This document shows positions 1 through 10,864 of a stretch of 64,000 nt of DNA, in pieces; positions within the stretch are counted from its first letter, which is position 1; every line of letters starts with the position of its first letter. A model generated the notes under the pieces. That model had not been told where the DNA came from. It worked only from the letters and a program-made list of their open reading frames with translations, and ran no database searches. The stretch is taken from assembly GCF_022965805.1 (NCBI RefSeq), contig NC_133102.1, forward strand, positions 10,523,485-10,587,484, written 5' to 3'. The stretch is from Primulina eburnea (lineage: Eukaryota > Streptophyta > Magnoliopsida > Lamiales > Gesneriaceae). A program made the translations under genes and the position numbers.

Positions 1-1286
1 CGAGCAATGGTCCTCGGAACCATCAAAGCAATCACAAACTCCCCATCTCTGTCCGGAGGCAAACCCGGCACATCATTCTCAAACACATCAACAAACTCTC
101 TCACCACATCAATATCATCAATATTCAACTTAACCATACTATCCACATCAACAATAGAAGCCAAAAACCCATCACAACCTCTACACAGCAATCTCTCAGC
201 CTCAAAACATGAAATAAAAGGAAGGACCAGCGAAGTACCTGCACTGGCGAGCATACCTCCCCTATCGTCATCATCTTCCTTGGTCATCGAAAAGATACGA
301 CCCTGCACTTTCTCCTGGCTAGCTCCTCGAGGACAATCTCTGGCAACGTGGCCTGCCGTGCCACAACGATAACAAGAATAAGTGCCATATCTGCACTCTC
401 CCCAATGGTGTCTGCCGCACTTGGGACACAATGGCTTCTCAGAATCAGATGGGACTGTCGGTGGTCTAGGACTCAGATCCATCTTGTCTTTCCCTTTGAA
501 TCGATCTCCACCTTGCTGACTCGAACTCTGGCTCCTCTGAGCACTAGCCTGATGTCTCGCTTGCCTCTCCCGGGCAATATCCTTCTCGTCCTGCTCGGCC
601 AACAAAGCCTTGGACACGATTTCCTTGAAAGTCACAGCCTTAGACATGTTGATATCTCTACGAATCTCTGCTTTAAGGCCTCGAATGAAATGAGCGCCTT
701 TATCTCTGTCATTGGATGCAATGTAAGGAGCAAATAGGCAACCCTCCTCAAACTTCAGGATATACCCACCAACATCCATGCTCCCCTGTCGAAGCTCCAA
801 GAACTCTGTCACCTTCCTCGCTCGAAGTGCGTCGGGGAAATACTTGTCATAGAACAACTCTGTAAACTCTGACCACTTCAATGTCGAGGCATCAACTCCA
901 ACTTTGGTCGCATTCCACCAGATGCGAGCAGCTTTAACCAACATGAATACAGCACAGCTGATACGGTCTCTATCCTCGTAGTGGAGATGATCGAAGATCG
1001 CCTCTAGAGCCTTGACCCACTCAACTGCAACTAAAGGATCGGTGCTCCCTGAAAATTCCGGTGGATCCATCCTCTTAAAAGCAAAAAATATGGCATCGGT
1101 GCCAACAACCTGAGCAACCTGCCCTCTACCTTGATCTCTGCCCTGACCTGCTCCTTGCAATCGGAGCAACTGCTGGATCTGCTCACTATGGACCTTGGCC
1201 TGCTCTCTCAGTAACTTGCCGAACTCGTCGACAACTCTCGAGGAAGAACTATCCTCACCCTCTACTGCTTTCCTCTTAGGTGGCAT
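1..1286 (-). CDS. Ty3/gypsy gag-pol, 5' part, protease core missing
   Basis: One open frame runs from ATG 1286 to the window edge (about 428 codons, no stop). It encodes the Gag capsid protein and the start of the polyprotein of a gypsy element of the Tekay/Del type. A retrotransposon gag domain begins near residue 73 (DPPEFSG) and includes the ARIWWNATK segment. A CCHC zinc knuckle (CYRCGTAGHVARDC) is at about residues 305-318. After it the frame passes within about 60 residues to the linker that normally precedes reverse transcriptase (VREFVDVF, then PGLPPDRE). The aspartic protease core with its DTGAS motif is absent, and the frame is kept across the gap. The protein could still make Gag but should not self-process. 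Lineage is inferred from the gag and linker motifs. Confidence 0.85.
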   Translation of the reverse strand, partial: MPPKRKAVEGEDSSSSRVVDEFGKLLREQAKVHSEQIQQLLRLQGAGQGRDQGRGQVAQVVGTDAIFFAFKRMDPPEFSGSTDPLVAVEWVKALEAIFDHLHYEDRDRISCAVFMLVKAARIWWNATKVGVDASTLKWSEFTELFYDKYFPDALRARKVTEFLELRQGSMDVGGYILKFEEGCLFAPYIASNDRDKGAHFIRGLKAEIRRDINMSKAVTFKEIVSKALLAEQDEKDIARERQARHQASAQRSQSSSQQGGDRFKGKDKMDLSPRPPTVPSDSEKPLCPKCGRHHWGECRYGTYSCYRCGTAGHVARDCPRGASQEKVQGRIFSMTKEDDDDRGGMLASAGTSLVLPFISCFEAERLLCRGCDGFLASIVDVDSMVKLNIDDIDVVREFVDVFENDVPGLPPDRDGEFVIALMVPRTIA

Positions 1287-1406
1287 CCTCTACTCTACAA
1301 TGTGCTCACAAAAGACATATCAATAGATAACAATGGATAGATGCAAGAAAACATACCCGGACAGTTGAAAGTAGACGAAATCATATGCATTGGTCCGAAG
1401 AATGGG

Positions 1407-1418
1407 GCTCTGATACCA
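1407..1418 (-). promoter_or_regulatory. Primer-binding site of the left gypsy element
   Basis: On the minus strand the sequence is TGGTATCAGAGC, the usual complement of initiator tRNA-Met used to prime plant LTR retroelements. It lies 5 nt inside the LTR end at 1424. Positions 1287-1406 are the short untranslated leader before the gag ATG. Confidence 0.88.
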
Positions 1419-1423
1419 CTAAA

Positions 1424-3223
1424 TGTGACACCTCTGACCCAATACATTAAAATACGCAGCGGAAATAAAATAATTTTCTTTAAAATATGGAAGGAGTTTC
1501 ACAATACATTCTTTAAACATTTTTTTTTACAAAATATCAATACATGATCATTCAAATGATATAACTAAAATACAAAACATCATTCCTATGATCATGCCAT
1601 CAAAATCATCCTTCCAACGGTGTATGCATATGACCCCCTGTCCACAATCAACGTCCCGGGCCTCCACTCTGATCTGCATCACATGAAATAACTGAAATGA
1701 GAATAAATCTCAGCAAGTGGAACTCTTACATAGCAATGACAATATACTCTGAAAACATAGCTTTGAAATCATAAATACCATCAACTCTGAAACATAAACT
1801 CTGAACATGAATATCATAGCAATAGCATAGAAATGAGATGGTATTTCTCTTTACTCTGGTTGGATTGATATCAATAGTAACTCTGCTCTGGGGTGCTCAT
1901 ATCCCAAATCGATATAAACCGATAACTCTGAGGGATATAAGCCTATAGTCGTTGATCAACTAATTGCATGCAATTCTCTAGCTATATATTTATCAATCCA
2001 ATAGAAACATTTAAACTCTCTCTGGCTTTAACAATCACTTTGAAACTCTATCTTTTCTCTTGTATTCCCTTTTGAACAATAATGAGACATAAAAGCCTCC
2101 AATATTCATAGCAATGGAATTAATACATAACAATGAATCAATTGAAGGGAATAAAACATTAAACCCTTTGAAACACAATACATATAACATCATGTGAGCA
2201 CAAGGGATGAAATTCCACTTACAACCCAATAGAACACCACAATCTAAGCTCTTGGTTCACCACCTACAACAATAGTCCATAAATAACACAAACATCAACT
2301 CAATAATCAAGAACCCATGTCAATTAATCCATCAATCCAACATAAACAACAAACCCAAATGATCTCTCCTCCAAAACCATGAAATAAAAGCAAAAAAAGC
2401 TTACCTTAGCTTCCTAGCACCAAGGATAATCTCAATCTCAAGTCGAATCGCCAACTAAACGCTTGGATCGAAGATAGGAAGCAAAAGAAATGAGGGAAAA
2501 CCCTTGTCTTCAAGAGAGAAAACGAGAATGGAGAGGAAAGAAAAAGGGAAAAGTGAAGTCAACTCATCCAAAAAGCACTTTAAATCTCGACCATACCTCT
2601 ACTGTTCATCACCGCAGGTGCGCTCTACCAAGCACCGCGGGTGCGCTCGTGCTACGGGAAAACAACCAAAAATCAGAAGGCTGAGACCGCGGGTGCGCTC
2701 CTGCTTCGGTCCTGCCACCGCGTACTCTGCGCACAGCTTCTTCAAAGATCACCTCAGAAACGCCTCTTCCCGTCCGAATTAGAAAAAGTGGTAAACTACA
2801 AAGTTGTAGCTCTATGTCTTATCTTGACTCCCTCAAAATTTCAGATCATTTGGAGGTCTGAGTAAAAGGTTATGCTAAATCTCCCAACCTGTGTCACTGG
2901 AAGAACGTCGAATCACACGACACACTTCGGGACACTTTTGGCTTACCTTCCACAATGATTTGAACAAAACTCAAAATAAGAAAGTTATAGCCTTATGTCT
3001 TATCTAACCACTCCAATTGGCCTCACCTCATTTGGATCAATATACCATTTATCATGAATTTAATCGTAACGCCGCTACAATAACATTGCACATCATCTAT
3101 AACCAACTATACTAAAATCATAAATCGAAACTCTTAACATCCAAACTATACTTAAACTTAACCAAGTAGTCAATAAACTTATGAAATATTAAACCGTACC
3201 GTACAACAGGCTCGGCTATTACA
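1424..3223 (-). repeat. 5' LTR of the left gypsy element (about 1.8 kb)
   Basis: On the minus strand the LTR runs from TGTAATAGCCGAG (3223) to GGTGTCACA (1424), with TG/CA ends and a primer-binding site next to it. The outer flank aaatc (3224-3228) would be one target duplication; its partner is outside the window. The ORFs of 60-90 codons inside it have no recognisable content. A GC-rich island with three or more copies of GAGCGCACCCGCGGT lies at about 2608-2720. Confidence 0.85.
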
Positions 3224-4477
3224 AAATCTCATCCTCCATCATTGGTTATTGGTAATCCAGCAGCGCCGTTGAGAACCAGAAGGCAAATGCTTAATGAATA
3301 CATGCATGCTGCTTTTATATCCCAGGATGAACCAAAGAAGATTGAAGAAGCTCTTCTGGATCCTAGTTGGATTGAAGCCATGCAAGAGGAGCTGAATCAA
3401 TTCAAACGTAATAAAGTTTGGTTTCTAGTACCTAGACCATCTCATCAAGCTGTCATTGGAACTCGGTGGGTATTCAGAAACAAACTCAATGAAGAAGGCA
3501 CAGTGGTGAGAAATAAAGCTAGATTGGTAGCTCAAGGCTTCAGACAAGAAGAAGGCATAGACTTTGATGAGACTTATGCACCAGTAGCAAGGCTCGAAGC
3601 AATCAGAATATTCTTAGTATATCAAATGGATGTGAAAAGTGCTTTTCTAAATGGTCTTTTACAAGAAGAAGTATACGTCGAACAACCTCCAGGATTACAG
3701 ATTAAGCAATCAGATACTGGAATCTTTATAAATCAAGCCAAGTACAACAAGGAGCTTCTGAAAAAGTTTGGAATGGAAGCATGCTCTGCTGCTTCTACTC
3801 CAATGAGCTCATCTATTAAGCTTGATAAAGATGAAAGTGGTATTTCAGTAGAGGTAACTCAGTATCGAGGTCTTATTGGTTCTTTATTATATTTAACTGT
3901 CAGTAGACCAGATATCATGTTTGCTGTTTGCATTTGTGCTCGATTTCAATCTAACCCCAAACAATCTCATTATATTGCTGCTAAGCGTATTTTGAAGTAT
4001 TTGAAAGGAACTCAAAACGTCGGCTTATGGTATCCCAATGATTCATCGTTAAATCTTATTGGATATTCAGATGCTGATTATGCAGGTTGCAAACTAGACC
4101 GAAAAATCACAAGTGGTTTTTGTCAATTTCTTTGTGATAGGCTGATATCCTGGTTTAGCAAGAAACAAACTTCCATAGCCACATCTACTGCAGAAGCAGA
4201 ATATCTGGCTGCTGGAAGCTGCTGCTCTCAGATACTGTGGATTCAACAACAGTTAAGAGACTATGGGATTCAAGCCTCCGAATCACCTATATTCTGTGAC
4301 AATACCAGTGCAATTGCAATCACACAAACTCTAGTACTTCATTCCAGAACGAAGCACGTAGACATCAGTCATCACTTTATTAGAGATCATGTGCAGAAGA
4401 AGAATATTCGTCTGGAATATGTTTCTACTGATCAACAAACAGCAGATATCTTCACGAAAACCCTTACCAGAAAATAA
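3224..4477 (+). pseudogene. SIRE-type Ty1/copia pol fragment: reverse transcriptase and RNase H, catalytic block deleted
   Basis: This is the downstream part of a copia polyprotein cut on its left by the gypsy insertion. The frame stays open to the stop at 4475-4477. Visible pieces are the reverse-transcriptase start ([28 protein letters not shown]), the [10 protein letters not shown] block, and an intact RNase H C-terminus ([45 protein letters not shown]). Two in-frame deletions are seen. Near 3616 RIFL joins directly to VYQMDVK. Near 3692-3697 PPG joins LQIKQSD, removing the whole YVDD-containing palm, so the enzyme cannot work. Frame retention after both deletions is notable. The family is inferred from motifs and from the extra ORF and long LTR downstream. 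Confidence 0.85.
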
Positions 4478-4638
4478 GTTTTATTACTTTCGTAATTCTC
4501 TTGGTTTAATAGATTTATCTTGACTATTTTCTAGTTTCTTAGTTAAATTTCTATTATTACTTGTTTGTTATCGCATTGAACTAACAGTAAGTTATGTGCA
4601 GAACAGCAGAAGAAAAGTCAGATAAGCAAAACTGGAAT

Positions 4639-4644
4639 TTTATT
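4639..4644 (-). terminator. Candidate poly(A) signal of the antisense small gene
   Basis: AATAAA on the minus strand, about 75 nt beyond the far stop codon at 4718 of the antisense reading region. A hexamer alone occurs often by chance in AT-rich DNA; its position at the end of an otherwise gene-like unit is the only support. Confidence 0.35.
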
Positions 4645-4863
4645 AGAAATCATTTCAGTACATTACACAATGCATAATGAAAACCAGTAGATCTTCTTTG
4701 CTATTTAACCAGTAGCGTTACATGTAGTGCTTGTCTTCTGAAATAGGAGCTTTCTGACATTTGCTTGCGAAGTACTTCAACAGGAAAAAGATGGTCTTCT
4801 TCGAAAGAGAAAGGCCTAGAAGGAATCTAGCAAGCTTAGGTCTTGTCAGCACTAATGTATTTT

Positions 4864-5130
4864 TTAGATGCCTTGCAGGGCATCATAGGGAATTTCAGCA
4901 TCATCAATCCACCAGTACTCTTTTATTGAATTAGCATGCGTCTGGAAGAAATTGATGCTATATTTCAAACTCAATCGAAGCAACAGATCTGCTTGACTGT
5001 GGAAACTACAACTCAAGGAGTGTATTTCAAGGATCATTACGACATTTATGATACCCTCAAACTTCTTTTTGAACAGTTTTGCTTCGACTCCTAAATCTAA
5101 CTCTAACTCTTTTTTTACTTGAGTTTTCAT
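4864..5130 (-). CDS. Antisense small ORF between pol and the env-position ORF (unknown function)
   Basis: An 88-codon ORF reads opposite to the host copia element. I do not recognise it. It starts at ATG 5130, is lysine-rich at the N-terminus (MKTQVKKELELDLG), and ends at 4864. The next frame then continues open from about 4861 to a stop at 4718 and adds about 50 residues rich in K, L and F (for example LARFLLGLSLSKK and FFLLKYFASK). The original product was therefore probably near 140 residues and this copy carries a one-base frame break. A TATA box lies 34-41 nt upstream and a poly(A) hexamer follows. Composition of both halves looks coding, but without homologues this is an inference. Confidence 0.5.
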   Translation of the reverse strand: MKTQVKKELELDLGVEAKLFKKKFEGIINVVMILEIHSLSCSFHSQADLLLRLSLKYSINFFQTHANSIKEYWWIDDAEIPYDALQGI

Positions 5131-5163
5131 TTTTCTTGCTTACCTTCGTTCAAGCTTTGCAGG

Positions 5164-5171
5164 TATTTATA
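5164..5171 (-). promoter_or_regulatory. TATA box of the antisense small ORF
   Basis: TATAAATA on the minus strand (context CTATAAATACC). Transcription starting 25-30 nt downstream would begin about 10 nt before the ATG at 5130, a compact but normal plant arrangement. Confidence 0.45.
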
Positions 5172-5730
5172 GAGGGAACAAAAACTCTTGTGAATCACAC
5201 GATTGCGACTGTTCATTTTCAACGGCTCAGATTGAGAGATGGCCAAGAGTCACTTGTCGCAATTATGATTACTTATTAATTGCATTTACCGAGGGGGAAC
5301 AGTATCTTAGTCAGACTAAGAGTTTGACACATTTTCAGAAAACAGATAGGATATTTGTCTTTTCGATAAAACTACAAGTCTGCTGATTTTGACAAAGTGC
5401 TCGCATATTTCAGCACTCTGAAACTTCCAGCAGAAGTTATCATAAAATGACAAATCCTTTTCTGATTTCTTTTAGTAACCGTCTGGACAGCCCGCTCTTT
5501 TTCAAAATTTTCAAAAATCATTCGTCTTTCTGACAGTTTCTGCAAAACTTTTCAAACACTCAACCAAGAACATACTGACACGTGTCTTTATGTTTATTTG
5601 ACGGCTGTATATCTATTTCATATTTCACATTTTAACCTTTACTGTTTCATAACTATCGTTATTCAGCTACTGCTTTCTCTATATCATAACTAACTACTGC
5701 AAATTTTTCTGATCTCATCTGCATACAGAA
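5172..5730. other. Non-coding divergent spacer in the SIRE-type element
   Basis: No ORF with coding character was seen. It separates the antisense TATA box from the plus-strand env-position ORF and so could act as a bidirectional promoter or leader. Just before the plus ATG (5731) is a pyrimidine-rich stretch ending GCATACAG, a plausible 3' splice site for a spliced subgenomic RNA. Confidence 0.4.
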
Positions 5731-6394
5731 ATGGCTGGAGCATATACTCTCAACGCTTATCAGGTTAACTTTGCTTCCGTTCTCACCATCAAGGATGAGA
5801 ATCTCTTGAAAATGTTTCAGGATATTGAGAATTCAGGACTCCGGAAATTCCTGGAAGCACCAGCAGTTATCTACAAAAATGCTCTCCTGTAATTTTACGC
5901 CAAAGCAACAGTGCATGAAGGAAGGATTGTTCATACCCAAGGAGATGCTTCTATCTCCATTGATGCCGCCTCACCTAGGAGCAACCTTCCTCCTTCCTAC
6001 TTTCGGGTATTTCTGAACTCTCTGATATTTCCAAGACAGATATGTCTGTTGCTCTCAGCTCATTCTCCGCATCTGGAGAAGAAGTGTCTCCTTCCTGCCA
6101 CAAGAAATTGCTCAAAATAGAATATCAGATTATGGCCGATATTGTGGCTAAAGCTATTTTAATCAAGGCTGGCACCTTCGACAAGTTGACGAAGGAGAAA
6201 GTTCAGGTCATGACTGCCATCACCAAGGGGATTAAGGTGGAGTGGAGTCATTTTATTTTCAGAATTATGAAGGATATGGTTATTCGGAAGAGTTCTGGTT
6301 TCGCGGTTCAGATCAGTGTTTTGCTCAAGGATGCTGGTTTCGCATCTACCAGTGATCTCGATGCTACTTCTGTTACCATGATTGATGCAGCAAA
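5731..6394 (+). pseudogene. Env-position ORF of the SIRE-type element, N-terminal part
   Basis: Begins MAGAYTLNAYQVNF at ATG 5731. It is broken by a stop at 5890-5892 and by two later frame changes; the readable segment from 6042 (MSVALSSFSASGEE) ends at the insertion point ...SVTMIDAAN at 6394. It continues at 15640 after the nested copia element. Position after pol matches the extra env-like ORF of SIRE elements, but I see no signal peptide or membrane segment here, so env-like refers to position only. The visible part is helical and lysine-rich. Confidence 0.65.
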
Positions 6395-8472
6395 TGAAAG
6401 CGGACCGGTTACGGTGGCCGGAAGCGCAACGGAAGTCAAAAATTTTTATTTTCAAGCATAAATTTTGGCCACCCCTTGCTTTTGTGCAATATTTACAAAC
6501 AACACCATACATAGGATGTTTAAGATATTTACCTATCAATCTTTAAAAGATTGATTGTGGCTCCAACTTTGTTGTCAAACAACAAAGCTCTTCAAGGCAT
6601 GAAGATCTACAAGCTCCTCCTCCAAGTCCTTGAATCTTTCCTTCAAATTAGGCCCACCACCAACTAGGTAGATCCCCTCATATTTTGCACTAGAAAAATA
6701 TAAGGATTTTTCTTTGAGAAGTGAGTTTTATTCTCCAACAATTGAAGAACAAAATAAGAAGAAAAATTTGAGAGAATATCTTGTGTAGTTTCGGCCAAGT
6801 GAGAGTTGAGGAATGAGGGAGTGAAGTCTAGTCTTGGGTGTGGGAAAAGTTGGGAGAAAAGTTGCATGCCATGCAATATTTTAATCAAAAGTAATCCACG
6901 CCCTTTCACCTCCCAAGCATGCAAACCCTATCATGTATATAATATAGTTTTTAATCAAATTTAAAACTTTGGACTAAATTTAATTATCTCAAACATATTT
7001 GAGACTAATTAAACATTACTTGAATTTACCCAAGTCCCACTAGTTAAATAATTATTTTAATTGAGCTCTACAAGACTCAATATTATTTAATTAATTCAAC
7101 ACTTGAATTAATTTAATTATCTGGACTCTACTAGGTCCACTAGTGTCTAATTAATTCAACACTTGAATTAATTTAATTTAGTCCATAATAATGTTTATGA
7201 AAATCACAATTTTCAAATACATTATTCACTTGGCCAAATTTTAATCTTACGAACACTTCCATAAATTAAAATTTATATTTCTCTCATAGAAGTCATACTT
7301 CTATTTTTCTTTACACTTATAAACTCATTTATAAGTCGTTCAACACATTGAACTATTTTTCCTTCTCAACGGGATCTAGAAAGCTAGCACTTGTGTGGCC
7401 CTCAATGGTTCATTGATACGACTAGCCGTGGGTTCACATCTCCATGTGATTCGGACTAAACATGTCCTTATACGAGCATACCCCAATCGCTCCATTCTTA
7501 CTTATCAACACCTTGATAACAAGAACGTCAGAACTCAAGTCTGATAGTACCCAACCAATCATGTTAAACGCCTAGCAGCATCGCTTACATGATTCCTAGG
7601 TATCAAATGATAGTGCCTGCAAGAACCATTCAATTATGGTTAGCGTACAGTACGGTCCCTTCAACTCATATATCCCGACCGATTCGACAACTATTGGTTT
7701 ATCGAGAGTTGTCAATGAATCGATACTATGTGTCATGTTGTAGTTGCATCAATGGTGTAATCTATGAAACCCCTTTCATAATTACAACCATACTCTGATC
7801 AGAGATTTCAACCTACATACACATGATAACACATAGGATATCCATACCCGAAGGTAAGCGGTGAATCCCCGACTACAATGCATCGACTCCTATGTGTTTC
7901 GACAGAACACCCAACCTTGCCACCTGATGACCCCATGAGAGTCGGTAAACAAGTCAAAGTGTAATTCTAGCACATAAAGTCTCAATGTTGTCCCGGGTCA
8001 TAAGGACTAATTCTGTACAACCATAAACCAGGACTTTTCCACTCGATAAGTGAGAACCACTTGGAAAGTTCTTTTATGGAGGGTTGTTCAGTGCACTCTA
8101 CAAGGAGCACCTATCTGCATGTTCGGACATCACAATGTCCCCTACCAATAAAACATGGTACTCACATCGCAGATACTAGTCTCTAACTCGAGCGGCCTAT
8201 ATCCTTCTTAGTGGCGGCTGAATCGACTAGGAACCTTTTAGAATATACAGTATTACAAATATGAGTTTCATGATACTCATCATATGAGCATCTCATATTC
8301 TTTCTACTATTTGTATATTCAAGGGCTTTATCTATGCAACTAGCATGGGTATACAGATAAAGATTTGCCAAAATAATAAATTCAAATATTATTAAAATAA
8401 AGATTGCTTATACATAGAGTTTCATTGTGAACACTCGGCCAACACTTGGCTCGACGGGCACCTACTCTAACA
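6395..8472 (-). repeat. 3' LTR of the nested copia (2078 bp)
   Basis: Left copy of the LTR pair. On the minus strand it is preceded by a polypurine tract (AAGTGGGAGAT, about 8473-8483), which marks it as the 3' LTR. Short ORFs inside it recur in the other LTR only because the LTRs are copies. Confidence 0.93.
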
Positions 8473-8486
8473 ATCTCCCACTTGCA

Positions 8487-10860
8487 CTAGAGCCAACTAC
8501 CCATATGCTTAAAACCCATTGATTCGCGATGCTTGTCGAATAATGGTCCAGGTAAAGGCCTAATTAGTGGATCAACAACATAATCTGCGGAGCCGACTTT
8601 GTCAATAGACACTTCTCTTCTTTCCACAATCTCTCCGAGGATGTGGTACTTTCTCAATACTAGTTTGGATTTCTGATGAGACCTTGGCTCCTTTGCTTGA
8701 GCTAAAGCTCCCGTGTTGTCACACAACACCGGGACAGGAGCAACTCCATTAGGAATGACGCCCAACTCTTGGACGAAATTCCTTATCCAAACAGCCTCCC
8801 TTGCTGCATCCGATGCAGCAATGTATTCGGCCTCTGTGCTGGAATCCGCAGTATTGTCTTGCTTGGAACTCTTCCAAGAGACAGCAGCACCATTGAGCAT
8901 GAATACAAACCTAGAGGTTGACTTCGAGTCATCAATATCGCTTTGGAAGCTAGAGTCGGTATAGCCTTCCAATTTCAGTTCTCCACCCCATAGACCAAGA
9001 ACAATTTATTGGTCCTTCTCAACTACTTGAGGATGTCTTTCACAGCTTTCCAGTGTGGAAGACCAGGGTTCAATTGATATCCTTTCACTACACATAGTGC
9101 AAACGCCACGTCAGGACGTGTAGATATCATTTCATACATGATGTTACCAATTGCCGAAGCATACGGAATGCGTGTCATCGCCACTATCTCTGCATCAGTC
9201 TTGGGAGACAGACTTGGATAGGGACATGCCATGACACATTGGTAGATGTCCTCTCATGGACTCATCCATCGAGAACCGCTTCACGATGGTATCAATGTAT
9301 GTGGACTGGGTGAGACCAAGCCATCTTTTCGATCTATCTCAATAGATCTGTATTCCCAATACAAAAGATGCTTCACCCAAGTCCTTCATCGAGAACTTAC
9401 TCGCTAACCATATCTTAGTTGATTGCAACATTCCTACATCATTCCCAATGAGTAGAATGTCATCAAGACAAAGCACCAGGAATGTCACAACACTCCCACT
9501 GACCTTCTTATACATACACGGTTCCTCAAGATTCCTAGTAAATCAAACTCTTTGATTGTACTATCGAATCTAAGGTTCCAACTCCTTGATGCCTTCTTTA
9601 GACCATAAATAAATCTCTGAAGTTTGCATACCATATGATCACTTCCGACAGATGTAAACCCTTCAGGTTGAGACATGTAAATCACTTTCTTAAAATCCCC
9701 ATTAAGAAAGACTGTCTTAACATCCATCTGCCATATCTCATAGTCATACCATGCAGCTATGGCTAGCAAAATCCTTATGGACTTGAACATTGCGACTGGG
9801 AAAAGGTTTCCTCAAAGTCAACTCCTTGTCTTTGAGTATATCCTTTTGCCACCAATCGCGTCTTGAAGGTCAATACCTTCCCATCCGCCCCAAGTCCCTG
9901 TGGGAACAGTTCTCTCAGGTGGATCCACAAGATCCTACACTTGGTTCGAATGCATGGAATTCAACTCAGATTCCATTGCTTCAAGCCACTTGGATGAATC
10001 GGCATCAGATAACGCTTCCTTGAAGGTCCTTGGATCACATCCATGGTTAGGCTCATCATGGCCCTCTTCAAGAAGCTGACCATACCTCATAGGTGGTCTC
10101 GAGACTTTCTCGTATCTGCTAGGAGCTTGTATCTCCTCTCTTGGCTCTTCGGGTGTGGGTTCTTCAATTGTGGGTGTCTCTCGAACCTCTTCGAGTTCTA
10201 TCATCTCCCCTTTTCTATCCAATAGAAAATCCTTTTGCCAAAAAGGTTGCATTCCTAGAAACAAACACATTTGTTTCTTGGGGATGATAGAAATAATATC
10301 CAACTTAATTCCTTGGATATCCCACAAAGTAACATAAAATGGATCAACAATCCAATTTATCTCCTACTACCTGCTTCACATAAGCAGGGCTCCCCATATT
10401 CTAAGATAAGAATATTTTGGGAGGCTTACCCATCCACATCTCATATGGTGTCTGCCTTTGAATGGACATTTAATGGAATATCTTTTAATTTTAAGTTATA
10501 GAGATCGTTTTCAAGTTCTCAAGTACCAATTAAACATTCATTCTTGTAAATGTTGCAAACACCTTTGCTAAATAAACAAGAATATCCATTTTTATCACAA
10601 TAGAAATGGAAACAATGTTTTTTTTACAAAATTAGGTACAAACAAAACATCTTATAAAATTAACTTAAACTATTGTTCAATAATAAGTAAACATCCTCAA
10701 TAGCCTTGGCAGCAACTCTTGCTCCATTGCCCTATCCTCAAGAAGGTCACACCTTCCTTAAGCTTCCTACTTCTTCCCATCACCTGTAACTCATTACAGA
10801 GATGTGAGTCACAACCGGTATCTAATACCCAAGAAGTAGAGTTAATTGAAATGTTTACTT
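8487..10860 (-). pseudogene. Degenerate copia pol of the nested element (integrase core deleted)
   Basis: Reading right to left on the minus strand: a protease remnant with the DTG motif as WVLDTGCDSHLCNE (about 10740-10860, followed by stops); a jump near 10460 from the gag-pre-integrase region straight to the PYEMW-type segment at the end of integrase, so the DDE core is missing; a linker with ORF 9935-10327; reverse-transcriptase pieces with frameshifts (9485-9790, including QMDVKTVFLNGDF; 9023-9232); and RNase H (8487-8972) that is still open, with [12 protein letters not shown] and CDNTGALA. No functional reverse transcriptase or integrase is possible. In this RNase H fragment TKHI-type residues are altered ([10 protein letters not shown]). 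Confidence 0.85.
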
Positions 10861-10864
10861 AAAT

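Noticed and set aside
1407..1418. tRNA-like words TGGTATCAGAGC
   Set aside because: They are primer-binding sites beside LTRs, not tRNA genes; no cloverleaf is present.
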